From: JBEOJY01 sp040275305
GTDB lineage: Bacteria > Pseudomonadota > Alphaproteobacteria > UBA9219
Direction: 5' to 3'
Assembly (NCBI GenBank): GCA_040275305.1
Contig: JBEOJY010000022.1
Coordinates: forward strand, 1 to 64,000
DNA length: 64,000 nucleotides
The notes under the pieces were generated by a model. It made no database searches and was not told the origin of the DNA. It worked only from the letters and a program-made list of their open reading frames with translations. The translations under genes and the position numbers were made by a program. Numbering within the stretch: the stretch's first letter is position 1; each line of letters starts with the position of its first letter. This document shows, piece by piece, positions 18,715-27,929 of this stretch.

Positions 18715-19929
18715 TTACAAGAGCTGCGTACAGGCTTTCTTGATCCTTGCGCAGGCTTCGCGCAGGGATTCCGTCGCGGTGGCGTAGGAAATGCGGAAGC
18801 ATGGCCCCTGCCCGAACGCCGCGCCGTGCACGACCGCTACGCCTTCGCTGGCCAGTAGATATCCCGCGAAATCCTCGTCGTTCTGGATGATTTTGCCTTC
18901 GGGGGTCTTGCGTCCAATCGCCCCCGCGCAGCTTGGATAGACATAGAACGCGCCTTGGGGGGTCGGGCACGAAAGTCCGGGCGCTTCGTTAAGGCCTGCG
19001 ACGACCATGTCCCGGCGCTCCTTGAACACCGCAAGCTGCTTCGCCATAAAGTCCTGCGGCCCATCAAGCGCGGCGACGGCGGCGGCCTGACTGATGGAGG
19101 ACGGGTTGCTGGTCGCGTGGCTCTGGATCTCGCCCATCTTCCTGATGAGCGGCTCCGGGCCTCCGGCAAAACCGATACGCCAGCCGGTCATGTTGTAGGC
19201 TTTCGAGACGCCGTTGACCGTCAGCGTGCGGTCATAAAGTTTCGGTTCAACTTGAGCAATCGTCGTGAAGGTAAAATCACCATAGACAAGATGCTCGTAG
19301 ATATCGTCCGCCATGATCCAGACATGCGGATGCCTGAGCAGAATATCCGCCAGCGCTTGCAACTCGGCGCGCGCGTAGGCTGCGCCAGTCGGGTTGCTGG
19401 GGGAGTTCAGGATCAGCCACTTTGTCTTGGGCGTGATGGCGGCTTCCAGCTCCTGCGGCGACATTTTGAAGCCGTTCTCGACTTTCGTCGGGACGAAGAC
19501 GGGCGTACCTTCGGCCAGATTCACCATGTCGGGATAAGACACCCAGTAGGGCGCGGGGATGATGACTTCGTCGCCGGGGCTGACCGTCGCCATGATCGCG
19601 TTGTACAGCACCTGCTTGCCACCGTTACCGACGCTGATTTGCGCGGGCTTGTAGATCAAGCTGTTCTCACGCTCGAATTTGCGGGCGATGGCGGCTTTAA
19701 GCGCTGGGGTTCCGTCCACGGCGGTGTATTTCGTCTCGCCGCGCCTCATCGCGGCAATCGCCGCGTCCTTGATATGCTCCGGCGTGTCAAAATCAGGTTC
19801 GCCCGCCGCCAAGCCTATGACGTTTTTGCCTGCGGCCTTCATTTCCAACGCCAGTTTCGTGATCGCCATCGTCGGCGACGATTTGACCTTGCTCAGACGT
19901 TGGGCGAAAAAATTATTCTCAATCTGCAT
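18715..19929 (-). CDS. aatA: aspartate aminotransferase, class I (Ib type)
   Basis: This PLP enzyme transfers amino groups between aspartate and 2-oxoglutarate; relatives can also act on prephenate. Visible motifs are NSPSNPTG, the Asp-Tyr pair in ADDIYEHLVY, and the PLP lysine in NGVSKAYNMTGWRIGFAGG, followed by the Arg near the C-terminus in FRISYA. At 404 residues it is full length. The ATG at 19929 has AGGGG 8-12 bases upstream. The longer frame from 20037 adds 36 unrelated residues. Confidence 0.93.
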   Translation of the reverse strand: MQIENNFFAQRLSKVKSSPTMAITKLALEMKAAGKNVIGLAAGEPDFDTPEHIKDAAIAAMRRGETKYTAVDGTPALKAAIARKFERENSLIYKPAQISVGNGGKQVLYNAIMATVSPGDEVIIPAPYWVSYPDMVNLAEGTPVFVPTKVENGFKMSPQELEAAITPKTKWLILNSPSNPTGAAYARAELQALADILLRHPHVWIMADDIYEHLVYGDFTFTTIAQVEPKLYDRTLTVNGVSKAYNMTGWRIGFAGGPEPLIRKMGEIQSHATSNPSSISQAAAVAALDGPQDFMAKQLAVFKERRDMVVAGLNEAPGLSCPTPQGAFYVYPSCAGAIGRKTPEGKIIQNDEDFAGYLLASEGVAVVHGAAFGQGPCFRISYATATESLREACARIKKACTQLL

Positions 19930-20120
19930 TTTTTGACACCCCTGAGAAAGCCAGATCCATTCATGCAATGTTTTGAACGATGCGGAAAAGTTTGACTTGT
20001 TTTCGCACTCAAAGCAAGGGCGTGATTTTTTCGGCAAGTCTCCATGGCTGCATTGCGCAGCGAGGGGCTGGATTTTATATGAGTTGACTTATTCTCGATT
20101 CTCGTTTGTACTTTGTGGGT

Positions 20121-20663
20121 ATGATTAAATATATTTATGCAATCGCTTGTTGTCTTGTTGTTTGCGTCACGTCTTCTCTTCCGGCGATCGCGCAGACGCC
20201 TGATGCGAATAGTGGTGCGGGGCATCCGAAAGTGCTGGCTAATGGATTTGCACATATGGTCCTGCAGGAGGGTGTGTATGCGTGCGCCGAGCGTGTCAAT
20301 CAGGTCACCACGTTTTTGGGCGGCATAGCTGGCTCAAGCGGAGGCGTTGCGATGATTCGTCCAGATCAACCCAATTCGCGCCTGTTTCCGCTTTCCATGG
20401 AAGTGCAAACCGAGACGGGCAGCGCATTCGCATCCGCATCTTTTGCCCCTAATCAGGCCAACGGGTGCGGCGCAGCATATGACGCGGTGGTTTACTGGCC
20501 CCAAAATTGTCTCACAGTCGCGGCCTTGCGTTTCGGCGCTTTCAAGAAAAGCGGTTTGCTTGGGAAAAACATAGTCGTTCTTGACGGCGGCAATACGACG
20601 AAAGTTTTTCTAATGCCCGCCGATACCGGATGCGTCTCGATTAAGCAAGAGGTCATTATGTAA
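20121..20663 (+). CDS. secreted protein of unknown function
   Basis: From the ATG at 20121 a signal peptide (MIKYIYAIACCLVV) ends at a likely AIA-QT cleavage site, leaving about 150 residues for the periplasm or outside. The mature part has four Cys residues, enough for two disulfides. No family was recognised. It lies 45 bases upstream of the adhesin gene on the same strand, with a hairpin between, so it may be co-expressed with it or assist it. Confidence 0.6.
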   Translation: MIKYIYAIACCLVVCVTSSLPAIAQTPDANSGAGHPKVLANGFAHMVLQEGVYACAERVNQVTTFLGGIAGSSGGVAMIRPDQPNSRLFPLSMEVQTETGSAFASASFAPNQANGCGAAYDAVVYWPQNCLTVAALRFGAFKKSGLLGKNIVVLDGGNTTKVFLMPADTGCVSIKQEVIM

Positions 20664-20664
20664 C

Positions 20665-20687
20665 GGTCGGCATTATGCCTGCCGACC
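20665..20687 (+). terminator. hairpin between secreted protein and adhesin genes
   Basis: GGTCGGCA (20665-20672) and TGCCGACC (20680-20687) form a perfect 8-bp stem with a 7-base loop, starting just after the stop codon. No T-run follows, so a partial terminator or an RNA-processing or stability element is more likely than a full stop. Confidence 0.5.
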
Positions 20688-20708
20688 ACTTTCCGTTGAG
20701 GATTACCT

Positions 20709-21962
20709 ATGTCTGTACGCCTTCTGGTTTGTTCCCTCTTGTGCTGTGTCGTTGCCTTGGCGGGCTTCTTGCCAGCGCGAGCTTATGCACAAAACGCGGT
20801 TGACAACACCAACGCTGTGGCCACGAGCCTTAATGCTGGGACGGGCACAGCAACAAGTATCGGAAATTCGGCAGGAACAACAGTCAATGGCCCTGCCACG
20901 ATCAACGGCACGCTTTCGCAAACCGGCAATACCAGCATCAACACTTCCGGGGTGGGCACAACCACAATCGGCGATTCGGTAAACACCACCAATATTCAAA
21001 GCATCACCACGAATATCGGGGCGGGCACAGACAGCAACGCAATCAACATTGGAAACTTAAACGCCACAAATACCATCAATGGCACCACCAGCATTAATAA
21101 CAATGTCAACGCCAACACAAACATCAATACGGGATCCACTTCCGGAAACGTGAGCATCGGGGGCACGGGCAACACGACGACTATTCAGAGCGCCGTCGCC
21201 CGTATCGGAGCAGGCAGTAGTTCGACATCCACCACTATTGGAAATTCAGTTTCCGGGACGCTGGTTCAGCTTCAAAGCAACAATGCAAGCGTTTCTGTCA
21301 ACAGCACCAGCGTTGGTTCCGGCATCACGGGGGGAACGGCCACAGTAGGAAGCGGTACGACCTCTTCGCAGTCTTATCTTGCAAACAGTGGAGGCGCTGG
21401 CGTTCAGATTGGCAGCAACGGTCATCTGACTTCAGCCACAACCTCGGAGGCGACCGCAGCAATGGTGGTTACTAATGGCATTGGCAACATGCACGGTTTT
21501 GTCGTTACGGAACACGCTGCCGTTGTGTCTGGCGGCACGACATCAAACAGCATGACCATTAACGACGATGGCGCAAGTTTTGCGAACAGCGACACAGGCG
21601 CGCCGATCAAAGTTACAGGCGTCGCGAACGGCACGAGCCAGTACGATGCAGCAAATTATGGGCAAGTTTCCAGACTGACGAGTTCCGTTAATGATCTTGA
21701 TAACAAAGTCGATACGCTTCACAAGAACATGGCAGGCGGCATCGCATCGGTCGCCGCAATGTCCGCGCTTCCCGGTTTGGAAAAAGGCAAAAAGTACGCT
21801 ATCGGGATGGGAACAGGTTATTTCGATTCTCAGGCAGGTTTTGCGCTTGGTTTTATCGGTCGTTTCAACAAGAAGGTTGTCGGCAGAATCGGCCTTGCAA
21901 TGTCGCCTACTTCGCCGGAGACAAACACCGTAGCAAATGCTGGCATTTCCTATGCTTGGTGA
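20709..21962 (+). CDS. trimeric autotransporter adhesin (YadA-like)
   Basis: This 417-residue surface protein is built like a type Vc autotransporter. A signal peptide ends near AYA-QN. A long passenger made almost only of Asn, Thr, Ser, Gly, Ile and Val follows, with irregular short repeats (for example INGTTSINNNVNANTNI). Then comes a short coiled-coil stalk (SSVNDLDNKVDTLHKNM) and a C-terminal YadA anchor of about 70 residues that ends in an aromatic residue (SYAW), as outer-membrane barrels do. The passenger is small for the family. Role: probably adhesion or surface coating. Confidence 0.85.
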   Translation: MSVRLLVCSLLCCVVALAGFLPARAYAQNAVDNTNAVATSLNAGTGTATSIGNSAGTTVNGPATINGTLSQTGNTSINTSGVGTTTIGDSVNTTNIQSITTNIGAGTDSNAINIGNLNATNTINGTTSINNNVNANTNINTGSTSGNVSIGGTGNTTTIQSAVARIGAGSSSTSTTIGNSVSGTLVQLQSNNASVSVNSTSVGSGITGGTATVGSGTTSSQSYLANSGGAGVQIGSNGHLTSATTSEATAAMVVTNGIGNMHGFVVTEHAAVVSGGTTSNSMTINDDGASFANSDTGAPIKVTGVANGTSQYDAANYGQVSRLTSSVNDLDNKVDTLHKNMAGGIASVAAMSALPGLEKGKKYAIGMGTGYFDSQAGFALGFIGRFNKKVVGRIGLAMSPTSPETNTVANAGISYAW

Positions 21963-22146
21963 AGGCGAAGAAGCTGGAAGTTCTAGGGTATTGTTTACGC
22001 AGCTTATCCGCAGTTCTGGCTTTCGCCGCAGCGACTTTGCAAACATCCTCTAATGGTAGGCAGAAAATTGTTATTCCGCGTTTTCTGCGGCGTCAAGCGC
22101 AGTTGTTCTAGTTATCGATGTCTATCCGCACCGCGCAATCTTCAGA

Positions 22147-23655
22147 TCACTGAAAAGCCGTTTCCGAGAACGAGCGCAGTTTGCGGCTGTGGAGCGGCTC
22201 GATACCGGTTTCGCGCAGGATCTCCATGGCGCGGACGCCTATGCGCAGATGTTGGTCGACCTGCTGGCGGTAGAAGCTGTTGGCCATGCCGGGCAGTTTG
22301 ATTTCGCCGTGCAAAGGGCGGTCGGAGACGCAGAGCAACGCGCCATAGGGCACGCGGAAGCGGAATCCGTTCGCGGCGATGACGGCGGATTCCATATCGA
22401 GCGCGACGGCGCGACTTTGGTTGAAGCGCTCGATCTGGCGCGGATAGACGCCGATTTCCCAATTGCGGTTGTCGGTCGTCACGACGGTTCCGGTGCGCAC
22501 CACGGATTTCAGCGCGTAGCCTTCGTAGCCTGTGACGCTCGCGACGGCTCCCTCGATCGCGCGTTGCACTTCCGCCAGCGCGGGAACGGGAACCCAGAGC
22601 GGCAATTCGTCGTCGAGGACATGATCGTCACGGACGTAGGCGTGCGCGAGCACATAGTCGCCAAGACGCTGGGTGTCGCGTAGGCCCGCGCAATGGCCCA
22701 ACATGATCCATGCGTGCGGGCGGATGACGGCAAGGTGGTCGGAGATGGTTCTCGCATTGCTGGGGCCGACGCCGATGTTGACGATCGAAATGCCATTGCG
22801 GTCGTCGCGCATCAAATGCCAAGCGGGCATTTGCGGCATTTGCGCCGCGAGGCAGCCTTCCGGCTCGCGCGGCGCGATGTTGGCGTTATAGATCTTGTAG
22901 CCTCCCGGCGCGGCCAACGCGGCATATTGCCGTCGGTAGGCGGATTGCGCGGGGTCTTGCACCTTGCCCATGATCTCCATGGCCATGCGCATAAACTCGT
23001 CTACATAAAACTGGTAATTCGTGAAAATTACGAAGTTTTGGAAATTGCCCGGATCTCCGCCCGTGTAGTGCCTGAGGCGATGCAGCGAGAAATCCACGCG
23101 TGGCGCCGTAAAGAGCGATAGCGGCGTGTCGCCGTTCGGCGCAGCCGCGCAGGCTCCGTTCGCGATGCCATCGTCCATGGCCGACAGGTCCGGCAGATCG
23201 AACAGGCGGCGCATAAGGTCTATACGCGCGGGGTCTAGCCCTGCTTCCATATGCAGGCCGTCGTTAAAAACAAAGTGGATGGGAATGGGCGTTTCGCTGA
23301 CGCCAATTTCAATCGGCACCTGATGATGGCGCAGCAGCAAGGCGAACTGCGTCTCGTAGTAACGCTCGAACAAGTCGGGCCGCGTCAGCGTCGTGCTGTA
23401 GCGTCCCGGCCCTTGCACAAATCCGTAGGATTGCCGCGTGTCGATATGCGTCGGGCGCTCGGTCGTGATGGCGACGTAGGGATAACAGGCTGAAACATAA
23501 TCCTCGGCTCCCTTCCCGTTCGCAAGGCACAGGAAGGCTTCGCGTAGATAGGACGTGTTCGCGTCATATAGCGTCCGCACATGGCTCATGGCCTGCTGCG
23601 CATCGGTGAACAGCCGCGCGTCTCGCGGCGATGTGGGGAGATGTGGGGCTAGCAT
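22147..23655 (-). CDS. amn: AMP nucleosidase
   Basis: It hydrolyses AMP to adenine and ribose 5-phosphate. The 502-residue length and two-part plan match the bacterial enzyme: an N-terminal regulatory domain and a C-terminal nucleoside-phosphorylase-like domain. The latter includes NIGVGPSNART, LGHCAGLRDTQRLGDYVLAHAY and the ribose-binding ALDMESAVIAANG, with its Met-Glu pair. An AGGA lies about 9 bases before the ATG. Neighbours are an adhesin and a membrane protein, with no functional link evident. Confidence 0.9.
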   Translation of the reverse strand: MLAPHLPTSPRDARLFTDAQQAMSHVRTLYDANTSYLREAFLCLANGKGAEDYVSACYPYVAITTERPTHIDTRQSYGFVQGPGRYSTTLTRPDLFERYYETQFALLLRHHQVPIEIGVSETPIPIHFVFNDGLHMEAGLDPARIDLMRRLFDLPDLSAMDDGIANGACAAAPNGDTPLSLFTAPRVDFSLHRLRHYTGGDPGNFQNFVIFTNYQFYVDEFMRMAMEIMGKVQDPAQSAYRRQYAALAAPGGYKIYNANIAPREPEGCLAAQMPQMPAWHLMRDDRNGISIVNIGVGPSNARTISDHLAVIRPHAWIMLGHCAGLRDTQRLGDYVLAHAYVRDDHVLDDELPLWVPVPALAEVQRAIEGAVASVTGYEGYALKSVVRTGTVVTTDNRNWEIGVYPRQIERFNQSRAVALDMESAVIAANGFRFRVPYGALLCVSDRPLHGEIKLPGMANSFYRQQVDQHLRIGVRAMEILRETGIEPLHSRKLRSFSETAFQ

Positions 23656-23718
23656 AAGGCGATATCCTGTCGGGGGTCAGGTTAGCTTGATGCAAGCGAT
23701 TCGTCCAAAGGGAACCTG

Positions 23719-24315
23719 TCAAGATAGCGCGGGAGAAAACGAAAGCTGTTTTCTTCGCCACAGCAGCATTGCCACCAAGACCGCGTCGCAAATGCAAAAG
23801 GACAGAGGATAGATCATCGTCACAACCGAGTAGTGATCCAGCGCCCAGAGACTGACGACCGCCTTGAGACAGCCGACAAGGAAGGCGTAAATCATTTCCT
23901 CGTGCGGGAGAGACCAGCTCTTGCGGAAGGTCGGGGCGTAACCGACAATATTGACGAACGTCACAAGCGCGACCGACCACAGCGGGTCGCGCGTCACCAG
24001 CCACAACGGGATGGCAGACAACGCAACCGACAAGGCTATCCAGTCGCTTCGCCTTATCTGGCGACACTTTCTGCACCCGTTATAGGACAATGCCGCGATC
24101 AGGAAACTGGCAAGCGCTATGACTCCGGTCGCCCAAGCGCCGGGGCCGCCGCCATCCGCGAGCTGGCCCAAGAAAGCTACGCTTGCCGTGATGCCCCATA
24201 TCAGACGAGAAAACGCATGAGGTTTCGCAGTTCCCTTGCTTATTGCATGAAGATATGGCGCATAATGCGCAACGCTGATTAGTAGCGAAAGAATACCTAT
24301 TGTTTCTTTATCCAT
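23719..24315 (-). CDS. polytopic membrane protein, unknown
   Basis: About 198 residues with roughly six membrane helices, including ILSLLISVAHYAPYLHAI, ATGVIALASFLIAALSY and VTMIYPLSFCICDAVLVAMLL. It contains a CRKC pair between helices 3 and 4. I do not recognise the family with certainty. The ATG at 24315 has AAGG at suitable distance; the earlier TTG at 24336 is less likely. It lies 63 bases upstream of amn on the same strand. Confidence 0.55.
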   Translation of the reverse strand: MDKETIGILSLLISVAHYAPYLHAISKGTAKPHAFSRLIWGITASVAFLGQLADGGGPGAWATGVIALASFLIAALSYNGCRKCRQIRRSDWIALSVALSAIPLWLVTRDPLWSVALVTFVNIVGYAPTFRKSWSLPHEEMIYAFLVGCLKAVVSLWALDHYSVVTMIYPLSFCICDAVLVAMLLWRRKQLSFSPALS

Positions 24316-24451
24316 GGCAATATGCCTTGTGCGCAAATAATGCAGACAAGGTACACGTTAATTATCTAGATACCGTGTAGATTAGGCGCAATCGATGATA
24401 TTTCGCGTTCGTTACGTCTTTGCTTTTCAGGCTTTTTGCGGTTCAGATTCT

Positions 24452-24669
24452 GTAACTTCCAAGCCGTTCCATCGAGGGGTGCCGTCATTCCGGCGAAAGC
24501 CGGGATCCAGTTGCGAGCGGCGGCGAGCGGAAGAGTCATGAAATATAAGCAAGAATCGATGCTTAAACATGACTCTCTCGCCGCGTGGACACGCGGCGCT
24601 GGATCCCGGCTTTCGCCGGGATGACGCTCGTTGCTATGTTGGTCTTGATGCTGGCAGCTTGGCAGTTAC
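24452..24669. repeat. TIR element, family B copy 3
   Basis: About 218 bp between GTAACTTCCAAG and CTTGGCAGTTAC. Its core is a different palindrome from copies 1 and 2: GTCATTCCGGCGAAAGCCGG at 24484 and its inverse CCGGCTTTCGCCGG near 24607. This shows that the same ends can enclose different cores. Confidence 0.7.
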
Positions 24670-24683
24670 CAAATTTTCTGCCC

Positions 24684-25073
24684 TTAACCCAGCGTTAACT
24701 TTTGAGAATTTGTCGCTTGGTTGGTTGGGGGCGCGATTATTGCTGGCGCCGTGGGTTGTCGGCTTGCCTTTTCGGGCTGGGCTAGGGCACTTCCCATGTG
24801 ATTCACTTGCATGGCGCCTGTCGTCATTCCTGCGCAAAGGCCTAAAGCAAGGGCTAATGGCCTTATTCTATGTGGGTTTACAACTTTTGATGCAGCGATC
24901 AACGCTATTGCCGAGACTATGGCTGCGCTACCGGCCAGATTGCGCATATCTGGCGATGCCGTTACCGGAAGTCCTGCGCATATGATGCTGCCCGTTACAC
25001 CGGCCAGACTGCCAGCCGCAATGTTGCAAGCTGTGGATAGCGCGTCAAAGCGCAATACAATTTCCGACTTCAT
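24684..25073 (-). CDS. small membrane protein, unknown
   Basis: About 129 residues starting MKSEIVLRF, with an AGGAAAG ribosome site 5-6 bases upstream. Two or three membrane segments are visible (IAAGSLAGVTGSIICAGL, AAIVSAIALIAASK and LALALGLCAGMTTG), followed by a Pro/Thr/Gln-rich tail. No family recognised. It stands alone between a repeat element and ftsY. Confidence 0.5.
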   Translation of the reverse strand: MKSEIVLRFDALSTACNIAAGSLAGVTGSIICAGLPVTASPDMRNLAGSAAIVSAIALIAASKVVNPHRIRPLALALGLCAGMTTGAMQVNHMGSALAQPEKASRQPTAPAIIAPPTNQATNSQKLTLG

Positions 25074-25168
25074 AATACTTTCCTTTGTTTGTATATAATA
25101 TTCTCTATCTAACAATTGTGTATAAGGCTGCCTGTTCTTTAGTCAAGCCTGCTTTTCCTGTAATGTTT

Positions 25169-26113
25169 TCATGCCATTTCCAGCCCCACCAGCGATTTTG
25201 CGAAGTCTTCGGCGCTGAAGGGTTGAAGGTCGGCGGCGGTTTCGCCTACGCCGACAGCGTGGATCGGCAGGCCGAAGCGGTCGGCCAGCGCGACGAGGAC
25301 ACCACCCTTGGCTGAGCCGTCGAGCTTGGTGACGATCAGGCCTGTGATCTGCGCCAGCTCGCGGAAGGTTTCGACTTGCGCATGCGCGTTCTGGCCCGTG
25401 GTCGCGTCGAGCGTCAAGATCGTCGCGTGAGGCGCTGATGCATCAAGCTTTTTGATCACGCGCGCGACTTTGGCGAGTTCCTGCATGAGGTCGTTTTTAT
25501 TGTGCAGGCGTCCGGCGGTGTCGATTAACAGGATATCGGCTTGCTCTTTGCGCGCGCGTTCGAGCGCCTGAAAGGCCAGCGCGGCGGAGTCGCCGCCCTG
25601 CGCGCCGGATATGACGGGGACTCCGGCGCGGTCGCCCCAGATTTTTAGCTGTTCGATCGCGGCGGCGCGGAAAGTATCGCCTGCGGCCATCATGACGGAG
25701 CGGCCCTGCTCGCGGTAATATTGCGCCAGCTTGCCGATGGTGGTGGTTTTCCCCGTGCCGTTCACGCCGACCATCAGGATCACGAAGGGCTTCGCGCCCG
25801 CGTCGATGGCCAGAGGTTTCGCGCAAGGGCGCAGGATGTTCGCGATTTGCGCGGCGAGGGCTTCCTTGATTTCATTCTCGGCAATGTCCTTGCCGAAGCG
25901 GTTTTTGGCGAAGTCCGCGACGAGCCGCGCGGCGACGGACGGCCCCAGATCGGCGGCGATCAGCGCTTCTTCAAGCTCCGTCAGCGTTTCCGCGTCAAGC
26001 TTGCGCTTGGCGAAGACGCCCGTCAGCCCTTCGGTCAGCTTCGCCGTCGTCTTCTGAAGCCCCGCCTTGAGCCGCGCCAGCCATCCGGTGGGGGGAGAAA
26101 GATTTTTTGTCAT
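25169..26113 (-). CDS. ftsY: signal recognition particle receptor FtsY
   Basis: FtsY docks ribosome-nascent chain-SRP complexes at the inner membrane. After a short N-terminal region (not the long acidic A domain of E. coli) comes the four-helix N domain and the G domain: G1 GVNGTGKTTT, then GDTFRAAAIEQL, DTAGRLHNKNDLM, and TKLDGSAKGG. The 314-residue length is typical of alphaproteobacteria. The ATG at 26113 is preferred; the longer frame begins at 26155. Confidence 0.94.
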   Translation of the reverse strand: MTKNLSPPTGWLARLKAGLQKTTAKLTEGLTGVFAKRKLDAETLTELEEALIAADLGPSVAARLVADFAKNRFGKDIAENEIKEALAAQIANILRPCAKPLAIDAGAKPFVILMVGVNGTGKTTTIGKLAQYYREQGRSVMMAAGDTFRAAAIEQLKIWGDRAGVPVISGAQGGDSAALAFQALERARKEQADILLIDTAGRLHNKNDLMQELAKVARVIKKLDASAPHATILTLDATTGQNAHAQVETFRELAQITGLIVTKLDGSAKGGVLVALADRFGLPIHAVGVGETAADLQPFSAEDFAKSLVGLEMA

Positions 26114-26166
26114 ATTTCGATAATATACCTGTATCACCTCAAGAGCTTGCCTCATCTATGATACTG

Positions 26167-26796
26167 CTAGTTCAGAGTCAAAACCTGCTTTTCAGCTACG
26201 GGGGTGGCAGAGATTTTTTTTCTTGTTTTCTCAATGCTGTCTTTTTTACGTTCTGCCAGCAAAGTTTTATACCAGTGCGCATCCGCAGTTTCTCCATTTG
26301 CCCAACGCATAGGTCTGGTGAAATAATATTTTGCCCCAAATTTTGTGTTGATATGCTTTGATAGCTCGTTTCCGTCTCTATGAAAGACTACAGCACTTGT
26401 GTATCGGCGTTGTTGCTTAGCCCAGTCCATCCTTTTTTGGTATAGCAAGTTTGCAAGTCCTTGTCCCCTGCTGTCTGGCCTAATATATGATCGGCCAAAC
26501 TTTGCGGTTTTTCCGGTCACATCTTCTTCCCATTTTGTTACCGTTGTAATTCCTACTAACTCATCTCCCACGAATACGCCAATTACACAATTTTCTGGAC
26601 TTTCTGCGATCCATTGCCTCCATTGCGCGTCTGAATAAGATTTTTCTTCTTCGTAAGATGTGGCAAAATATCTTCCATCATTCTCTAATGCTTCTAACCT
26701 GATTTTTTTAACTTTTAGGTAGTCATCTTTGTTTAGCACTTTTGCTATCGTGAGCGCTGCGGTTGCATATAATGTTTTCATTAGCGCGTTTATCAT
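26167..26796 (-). CDS. GNAT family N-acetyltransferase
   Basis: About 209 residues with the GNAT core: VIGVFVGDELVGITTV as the central strands, then the acetyl-CoA loop RPDSRGQGLANLLYQ. The N-terminal segment and the C-terminal lysine-rich tail are outside the core. The ATG at 26796 follows the stop of the upstream regulator by two bases, so the two are translationally coupled. The gene is clearly more AT-rich than ftsY next to it, as is its partner, suggesting transfer. The substrate is unknown. Confidence 0.75.
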   Translation of the reverse strand: MINALMKTLYATAALTIAKVLNKDDYLKVKKIRLEALENDGRYFATSYEEEKSYSDAQWRQWIAESPENCVIGVFVGDELVGITTVTKWEEDVTGKTAKFGRSYIRPDSRGQGLANLLYQKRMDWAKQQRRYTSAVVFHRDGNELSKHINTKFGAKYYFTRPMRWANGETADAHWYKTLLAERKKDSIEKTRKKISATPVAEKQVLTLN

Positions 26797-26798
26797 GA

Positions 26799-27446
26799 CT
26801 AACCCCTCATTTCCGGAGTTGAGGCGGTTGCCCAAATAGTTTCAAAAGATTGTTTATATGCTTCTGCGATGGGGCCAGATTGGATCACTACCACATATGG
26901 AGATCTGGCGTGCGTGAAGGAAATCAGCGCCAAACAGTCCCCAAACGCATAGAAAGACGTAGGTGCCGCGCTTTGCCTTGGCTGCCATTTGTATTGGGCA
27001 TAGGTCGATACAAAGTTACTTTCAGTGGCTAATATACGGAATGTTACGTCGCCGCGATCTACTAGTTCCTTCATGCGTCGGCGATGCAAATCCGGGTCTT
27101 TACGAAATTTTGACAGCAATTTTTCATCAACTACACTTAGCCGTACATCCCCCCCTTGTTCTTTAAGCTGCGCATAAAGAAACTCATAGAACTCATCATA
27201 ATGCTCTGGCCCCTCAAATATTTTTATTCCTTGCGGCTTGAACCTAACACCTTCGTAATCTGTAAATTCTATGCAATTCTGGTCAAACACATGCGCGAGC
27301 TTCTCCAACGTCCCTACCCGTGCCTGAACGAGGCCGTTTTCGATGTTGCTGAGGGTTGCGCGGGTGAGGCCTGCCTTTTCGGCGAGGTCTGCGGAATCCC
27401 AACCCAGTAGAGCGCGGGCGGCGCGAATTTGACGTGGCGTAATCAT
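26799..27446 (-). CDS. XRE-family transcriptional regulator
   Basis: A 215-residue protein with an N-terminal helix-turn-helix (residues about 5-60; LAEKAGLTRATLSNIENG). The C-terminal domain of about 140 residues has a segment resembling ligand-sensing domains (VRLSVVDEKLLSKFRKD and SFYAFGDCLALISF). It probably controls its own operon with the downstream acetyltransferase. The AT-rich 270-base region upstream is where its operator should lie; I see no obvious dyad there. Confidence 0.75.
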   Translation of the reverse strand: MITPRQIRAARALLGWDSADLAEKAGLTRATLSNIENGLVQARVGTLEKLAHVFDQNCIEFTDYEGVRFKPQGIKIFEGPEHYDEFYEFLYAQLKEQGGDVRLSVVDEKLLSKFRKDPDLHRRRMKELVDRGDVTFRILATESNFVSTYAQYKWQPRQSAAPTSFYAFGDCLALISFTHARSPYVVVIQSGPIAEAYKQSFETIWATASTPEMRG

Positions 27447-27713
27447 ATATTTATCTCAGGTTATTGTTTGTCTAGCTAGTTATACCACGTTTAAGGTTAA
27501 TAAACCAATGCCGTGAGTTACTGTTTTTTTGTAGTTTATTTCTTATATCAGTTATTTTTAAGGTCGCAAATTGTTTCACGATAATCTGTGACTATTTTTG
27601 TTTGTACTGGCGTATGTTTTTAATTGCTTTCAGGGTGGCTTCAGGTTAGTCTTTCACATGTAGGGATATTACAGGCCGATTTTCTAATAACTGCATATTT
27701 TTTTGAGGATGCC

Positions 27714-27887
27714 ATGCTGGATTTCGATGCTTTGGTGATGCGCCACGGAGAATGCTGGGTTCAGGATCTGGTTGAGAGGCTGGAGCGTTATGAGGGGTTG
27801 CGCGCTGAGGAAGGCGTGCTGCTTGAAGATCGCTGGGCGGCTGTGATGCGCTTGCCTGTCGTTGAGGCTTCCGGCGCGCGCGCCTGA
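27714..27887 (+). CDS. small protein, unknown (57 aa)
   Basis: The start at 27714 has a GAGGA ribosome site just upstream. The product is acidic and helical (MLDFDALVMRHGECWVQDLV) with no signal or membrane segment. It is 42 bases upstream of another small gene on the same strand, so the two may be one unit. No family recognised. Confidence 0.4.
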   Translation: MLDFDALVMRHGECWVQDLVERLERYEGLRAEEGVLLEDRWAAVMRLPVVEASGARA

Positions 27888-27929
27888 TTTTCGTTCTTTT
27901 TATTTTTTCATTACTCTGGAGCAGTCCTT

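Noticed and set aside
18955..19995. 346-residue + strand frame opposite the aminotransferase
   Set aside because: Antisense shadow of aatA; no motifs and no ribosome site.
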